This document shows positions 59,073-64,000 of a stretch of DNA of 64,000 bases, one piece after another (the stretch's first letter is position 1; each line of letters starts with the position of its first letter). The notes under the pieces are model-generated. The model saw only the letters and a list, made by a program, of their open reading frames with translations. It did not search any database and was not told where the DNA came from. The stretch spans positions 2,386,001-2,450,000 of the forward strand of contig WPIO01000020.1 of assembly GCA_009760855.2 (NCBI GenBank), in the 5' to 3' direction. The DNA is from Cristatella mucedo (Eukaryota; Bryozoa; Phylactolaemata; Cristatellidae). The translations under genes were made by a program, and so were the position numbers.

Positions 59073-59344
59073 CAACGGTTCTCAACCTATGGGTCACGAC
59101 CCCTTTGGGGGGTCGAACGACCCTTTCACATGGGTCGCCTACGACCATCGGAAAACATGCATTTTCGATGGTCTTAGGAACCGATATTGATTTTGTGGTT
59201 AATCACTATGCTTCAATTATGTTCAATTTGTAACAATGAAACTATATCTTGCACATCAGATATTCACATTACGATTCATAGTAGCAAATTTCCAGTTATG
59301 AAGTAGCAACAAAAATAATTTTATGGTTGGGGTCGCCACAACAT
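59073..59344. mobile_element. SPIN-like hAT element, one end truncated
   Basis: The element starts caacggttctcaacctatgg. It carries the internal palindromic block ggtcacgacccctttggggg and gaccatcggaaaacatgc, and the AT-rich interior ending tttatggttggggtcgccac. This is the order I know for the non-autonomous SPIN hAT consensus. The opposite inverted terminus is missing after 59344. There is no coding capacity. Confidence 0.82.
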
Positions 59345-59599
59345 TCTGATTTTGCTCTTGCCTGACAGACATTAGGAACTAGATTAGGCAAATCTCCAGA
59401 CGGTAAGGGATGTAGGCGAGTGGGCAGCTCAAGCTCTGGACCGGTCACAGCAGGTCTACAGCTGCAGGTCAGCGACTGCTCTGCTGCCGAAGAAACTCTT
59501 CCACATATCATTATATATATATATATATATAAATTATATATAACTGTATGTGTAAACTATATATATATATATATAGAGAGAGAGAGTTTACACATACAA

Positions 59600-59748
59600 T
59601 TATATATAATTTATTTGTATAGCACCCTAAGAGAACTCAATCTCCATTCAGGACCTTCACATATGCTACAGGGCTCGAGCCCACGACCTCGGCCAGACCT
59701 TGGTCGGGGCGAGCTCCTTAACCGCAGGGTCAAACCAGAGCTTCTTGA
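59600..59748 (-). mobile_element. SINE-A copy
   Basis: On the plus strand: the tail gtatagcaccctaagagaac, the inverted box B agggctcgagcccacgacc and the head gctccttaaccgcagggtca. Confidence 0.8.
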
Positions 59749-60259
59749 ACGTACGGAGCCTTTGGGGAGCCAGCTCCCCCTGCGGATCAGCTAGACTAGC
59801 TGCCAGCCTGCCTGCCGGGCAGAGATAGCTAGAAACGTGCAAAGAGATGAGCAGCAGAGGAGGAGAGGAATGAAGGGGTTAGAATGAGTAGAGCTACATC
59901 TGAGTGCAGCCCCGAGACCAGCGAAGCCGAGATGGAATGTCACACGATTGTGCCACAGTTGTCTGTCACGGTCAACTACCTCAGACAAAAGGGTCAGAGG
60001 AGAATGCGAGCCGAGAATGGCTACCTCACAATGGCTCTCCTCCTCCAGCACCCACCCACAAGCTGCTGCTGTTCACTGGGCTGGCCGTTTACGGGTCACT
60101 GTTTAACTTGGTCACGGCAAAACTTTCTAAAGCAAACATCACGGTCGCCAGGTGGGCGATGGCAAGCAAGCCAGCCCGACGACTGGGGTGGGGGGAGGGG
60201 GGAGGAGGGGTCTGTTTCGGCGGCTGGGGCCGGCCCGAAGAAGTGCCTTACCTGTGAAA

Positions 60260-60289
60260 GTAGCAGCAGCAGCAGCAGCAGCAGCAGCG
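60260..60289. repeat. (CAG)n triplet repeat
   Basis: About ten CAG units. There is no supported gene around it. Confidence 0.9.
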
Positions 60290-61165
60290 TCGGCGCTGCA
60301 GGAAGCTAGCGGCTGCAGTAGCCCGCAGTATCCTGCGCCGCCCGCAGCCAGGCGGCCTCGAGTGGAATCCCGACTGCTGCTGCTGCAGCTTCACTAGCAA
60401 TCTCTAGTCTCCCGTGTCTCGGAGTAGGCAGCCTGGGCAGTAGCCGGCTGCCAAGTCAGCAGCCAGCTACTGCCAAGTCATCTAGAGCATCTGCTAGACC
60501 ACGACCGACCGACCGACTGTGCTGGGAGTTGAGTTGAGCGCTGGCTGCTCTTAGCTAGGCAGCAGACATTGCCCTACATGCACGAGGAACCTAGCGAGTT
60601 AGCTGGGCACCGGGGGTGTTCCCTCTTTTGCCAGCCGATAGCAAGCTACTCCCCATAAAAAGACTCCCTTTGTTAGTGCGGCCCTAGGCACCACAAAAGA
60701 CCTTGCCGGGTTAATTAACCCAGATTCGGCTCAATCAGACCCGAGTCCATTATGCCTCCTGCACCCTCTGTTGTCACCCAGGAGTCACTGAGGAGTGGTC
60801 TATTAATATCTCGGCATGGTGCCGACCGACAGGCAAAAGCATCCGGCAGCGACGACGCTGGCTGCTACGTACTCGCCCGAATGGCTGATGGCTAGCCACC
60901 GGATGTGCCGACTTAAGTCAGAAGTCAGCTACTCAGCATCCTGCCCAGCTGGGAGAGGGTGAGCGGTCGGCCTGCAGCTGCTCGAAACTGCAGTGCAGCC
61001 GTACTGCAAGTGCCGGCCGAAGCCACCGAAGCACTCGAACCTGGCGTGTGTCGGCTTGCCGGCAATGCAGGTCCGTCAGGCCCAGCGGTCCATCCAAGTT
61101 CCTCTGACACGAACAGCACAGTGCAGAGATGAAAGCCAGCAGCTTCGATGGAATCTGGGCCACGC

Positions 61166-61166
<1 letters not shown>

Positions 61167-61199
<33 letters not shown>
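61167..61199. repeat. (CAG)n triplet repeat
   Basis: Eleven CAG units in a GC-rich but gene-poor stretch. Confidence 0.9.
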
Positions 61200-61200
<1 letters not shown>

Positions 61201-61616
61201 AACTAAGCAAAACTCACAAACTCGATCGAGGCTGGGGCAGCTTCGGAGAGCTGTTGCAGGCATCTCAGAACAGATGCCACCCTGAGCGAAACGGCACCCC
61301 AGCTCGGCCAAGACGTGCACCAGTCCTCCTGCTCAAGAGAGTGCTGGCACAAGCAGAAGCAGAGCTGCTCCACCCAGCAAACTGCTCGGTCGCCGAAGCT
61401 CAATAAGCAGCTATAATCAATAAGCAGCTGCAGTCATGAGCGGGCTCGGTGAACTTTGGACGGAGCGCCGGACTACCTCTGCTGCATCACTCGAGGACTA
61501 AAAGAATATTGGCGAACAAAAAATAAGGCTAACTGGTGTACACCACGCGATGATTCGGGCTTCTTCACATTGTAGGATCGGAGAGAAAGGCAAAAATGAA
61601 AAAGAGAGAAGCAGAC

Positions 61617-61619
<3 letters not shown>

Positions 61620-61688
<69 letters not shown>
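61620..61688. repeat. (GA)n microsatellite
   Basis: About 33 GA units. The frames read from it are artefacts. Confidence 0.97.
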
Positions 61689-61692
<4 letters not shown>

Positions 61693-61837
61693 GTTCGGCC
61701 CTGCCTGCAATCAACTGCGCCGGGCAAAAGAAGACTCGCGAGAGGTTCTTCCTATTTGCGAGGTCGAGTTACGAGCGTTTTTGAAAAGGTCACCACTTGA
61801 GCACACTAGGAAGGAGCATCTTGCACTGTGGCAGGTG

Positions 61838-62052
61838 GCCACCTCCCTGGTTTGGCCCAGGGTTAAATACTCGCCTTCAACGACAAATGTAAAGCGCCTA
61901 GAGAGAGATTGAGTTCTCTGAGGGCGCTTTATCAAGTGAATTATTATTATTATTATTAACGACCTGGGTCGTCGCGGGCTCGAACCCTTAGGCACACGTG
62001 TAGCGCCTGGATAGAGATTAAGTTCTCTTGGGGCACTATGCATATGAAAAGT
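61838..62052 (+). mobile_element. SINE-A copy split by a LINE-A tail insertion
   Basis: The head tttggcccagggttaaatac is separated from its continuation (ctgggtcgtcgcgggctcg, box B) by 73 bp of LINE-A tail. The SINE's own tail (gcgcctggatagagattaag, ttctcttggggcac) follows. Confidence 0.88.
61885..61957 (+). mobile_element. 73 bp LINE-A tail-only insertion
   Basis: It consists of aaatgtaaagcgcctagaga, the hairpin and (ATT)n, flanked by AACGAC at 61879-61884 and 61958-61963. It sits between the two halves of the SINE-A tRNA-like head. Confidence 0.9.
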
Positions 62053-62139
62053 ATCTAGTTATCCATCGCTTCGTGGCCACTCGGCCACGAAGCGATGGAT
62101 AAATAGATGTAGATAAAAGATGTACTGATAACTATTATA

Positions 62140-62487
62140 ATACACTTAGCACCTAAGAGAACTATATCTTCTTCTAGGCCACTCCCCATTGACTGCATAG
62201 AAGCAGGTCAACCAATTAATGATTAATATATGCGAAATCGTAGCTTGCTTATGCATGCAGAGAATGGCTCACAAATGAATGACACCCTGAGTCATAATTA
62301 ATGTCATAAAGGCAGCAGGCTTTGAGATCATGTGAACTGAAGGCAGGATCTCCGAAGGATTTGGGGTTGGTGAGAAGGCACCGAAAAAACGATTAGAGTC
62401 AGGTGAGTGGGTGCTACGATACAAAGCCTGATTAGGAAGATTTTGAGCCGGGCACACCAAAGCAGGAGAATGAAAGAGCTTGAAAGT

Positions 62488-62569
<82 letters not shown>

Positions 62570-62990
62570 GACAGACAGACAGAGTGAAAGAGGTCGATAC
62601 GGTGCTTGCCGGGGAGCTACAGCCGGTCGGTGAGAAGTGGTACATGCATATGGCAGCTACAACGTCCACGACAGACAAGCCTGGCTGAATAGTTGAGCTC
62701 CAACTGCAAGCCTCTAAATGCACAGGTAGGAAGGCCAACAAGTAATGATAATAACAGAAGCAATACATTTGAATAGCACCATCTGTGAACTAAATCTCTT
62801 TCTACGCACTCTAAAATTTGCTGTAAACGAAGCATGTCAACACGGTTAGCGAGTGAGTTAGAAGTCTACAGGGGATGCAAAAATGAACGGACCACTTTGG
62901 CTATGATATCCTTCTACAAGCAAGCACAAATTATGGCAATGTTAGGTAGCAGAGAGTAGGCAGACTTGACTGTGGTCATCTAGCAAAAGG
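62140..62990 (-). mobile_element. Old LINE family A copy with inner repeats
   Basis: The inverted tail (gcacctaagagaactatatc) and ORF2 C-terminal relic (ctccgaaggatttggggttg) are interrupted by a GA microsatellite (62489-62566). The ORF2 relic continues to about 62740. A second inverted LINE tail (62760-62850) and more relic sequence follow, so at least two copies are stacked. Confidence 0.7.
62489..62566. repeat. (GA)n microsatellite inside a LINE relic
   Basis: About 37 GA units followed by GACA units. Confidence 0.96.
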
Positions 62991-64000
62991 TCATTTTGGA
63001 CCAGACAAAACCCAGATTCGACTTTGAAGTCGATGCTCTGCTTGACGGATATTTGGCTAGCCCATATCAAGGTCAGGCAACAGACAAACGAATCCCACAC
63101 AGCCATTGTGACATGCCGAAGTCATGGACAGTCAAAGCCGGCTGCCTAGTGTCCATTTGCTCACATCTTTGGAACAGCTCGATCACGATCGAGCACGATT
63201 CGATGCAGATGGCCGTGTGAGGAGGTGGACCACGAAGCACGATACATCTATGCGGGTTGACTCGGGTGCACGTTTACCCATTCAAACTCTTAGCTATCTA
63301 GCTGCCTGCAGAGCACGGGCAATACAGCAGCATACTCAGCAGCAAACAAGAACTCTGCTAATATAAGAGTAATGGTACTAAAGCCGAAGGCCTCATGTTT
63401 TTGAGATGAACACGAAGAGTCCAGTATCACGGCTTCCCCTGCCCAAGAAATAGCAAGCACAGCCGTTAGCATGTAAACAGTCTGATGGAAGCAAATAGGC
63501 GTGGCCAGGATTAGGCCAAGGAAAGGCCAAACCTTGACCTTTCTAGAGGCAGCCAATCATAGGAAGGCATTGGCTGCCAGCCATGCCGCCCATCGGGTGG
63601 GTGAAAGGGGGTGGGTCCGGACAGCTCCTTTCACAGGCCCATGTAAACTGGGAATCAAGCTGCTTAACCTGAACACATACAGTGGCTCAGTAGAGAGAGA
63701 AAATGGGCACATGACTGGCCACTCAGCATGCTGTGAGATTGCATGATGAGAAACAGCTAGAGAGAGGAAGCAACAAGCAGGGTCTGTACAGCTGCCAGCT
63801 TCTGAAGTAGGGTCGACAGCTGTTCTCTCAGTAACCTGATTACCGAATCTATACAGCAATGACACTGTCAAGGTCAGTAAGTGCTCAGCCCCCTTACTTA
63901 ACCCCAGGGTAGGACTAACGTGGCCAAATGGGATAGGGAAGACAATAGGAATCTGAAATGGGAGGAAAATAAGGAAAGGGATGGAGACAACACCGAGAGA
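62991..64000. other. Gene-less stretch at the end of the window
   Basis: Short frames only; nothing recognised. Confidence 0.4.

Overview
The window is eukaryotic, animal-type DNA. One spliced gene occupies its first third on the minus strand. The rest is repeats: LINE fragments, tRNA-derived SINEs, DNA-transposon relics and long microsatellites. There is no operon structure and no compact gene packing. The single gene is a nuclear hormone receptor, so the host is a metazoan. The receptor type, the L2/CR1-like LINEs and two hAT copies that I read as SPIN-like are compatible with a lophotrochozoan such as a mollusc or flatworm, but the species cannot be named from this sequence.

Gene region (about 2.7-20.6 kb, minus strand). 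Seven coding exons run from 18617 down to 3887: 18617-18507, 12090-11949, 9282-8156, 7911-7553, 6277-6069, 4540-4448 and 4041-3887. Every junction has GT/AG and every codon phase closes, giving 731 codons plus a stop. The protein has a 15-residue leader, a two-finger DNA-binding domain with P-box CEGCKG, an unusually long hinge (about 320 residues, rich in Ala, His, Gly and Ser), a ligand-binding domain and a C-terminal AF-2 helix. The introns carry LINE, SINE, hAT and Tc1-like fragments and microsatellites. A GC-rich, CpG-rich block (about 18.95-20.55 kb) lies upstream and is the likely promoter or 5' UTR region. A GC-rich stretch at 2.7-3.9 kb is the likely 3' UTR.

Repeat region (20.6-64 kb). 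I could not support any host gene here. Two L2/CR1-like LINE families recur. Family A ends in a conserved hairpin plus (ATT)n. Family B ends in a TACAT/ATTAC-type repeat. Two main tRNA-headed SINE families accompany them. SINE-A carries the LINE-A 3' tail, which suggests it uses LINE-A machinery. SINE-B has its own tail with an internal hairpin. Several insertions are nested with readable target-site duplications, so their relative order can be reconstructed. CA, GA, CT, TA and GGGA microsatellites of 50 to 330 bp are scattered throughout. Several near-perfect palindromes are not explained by the repeat families.
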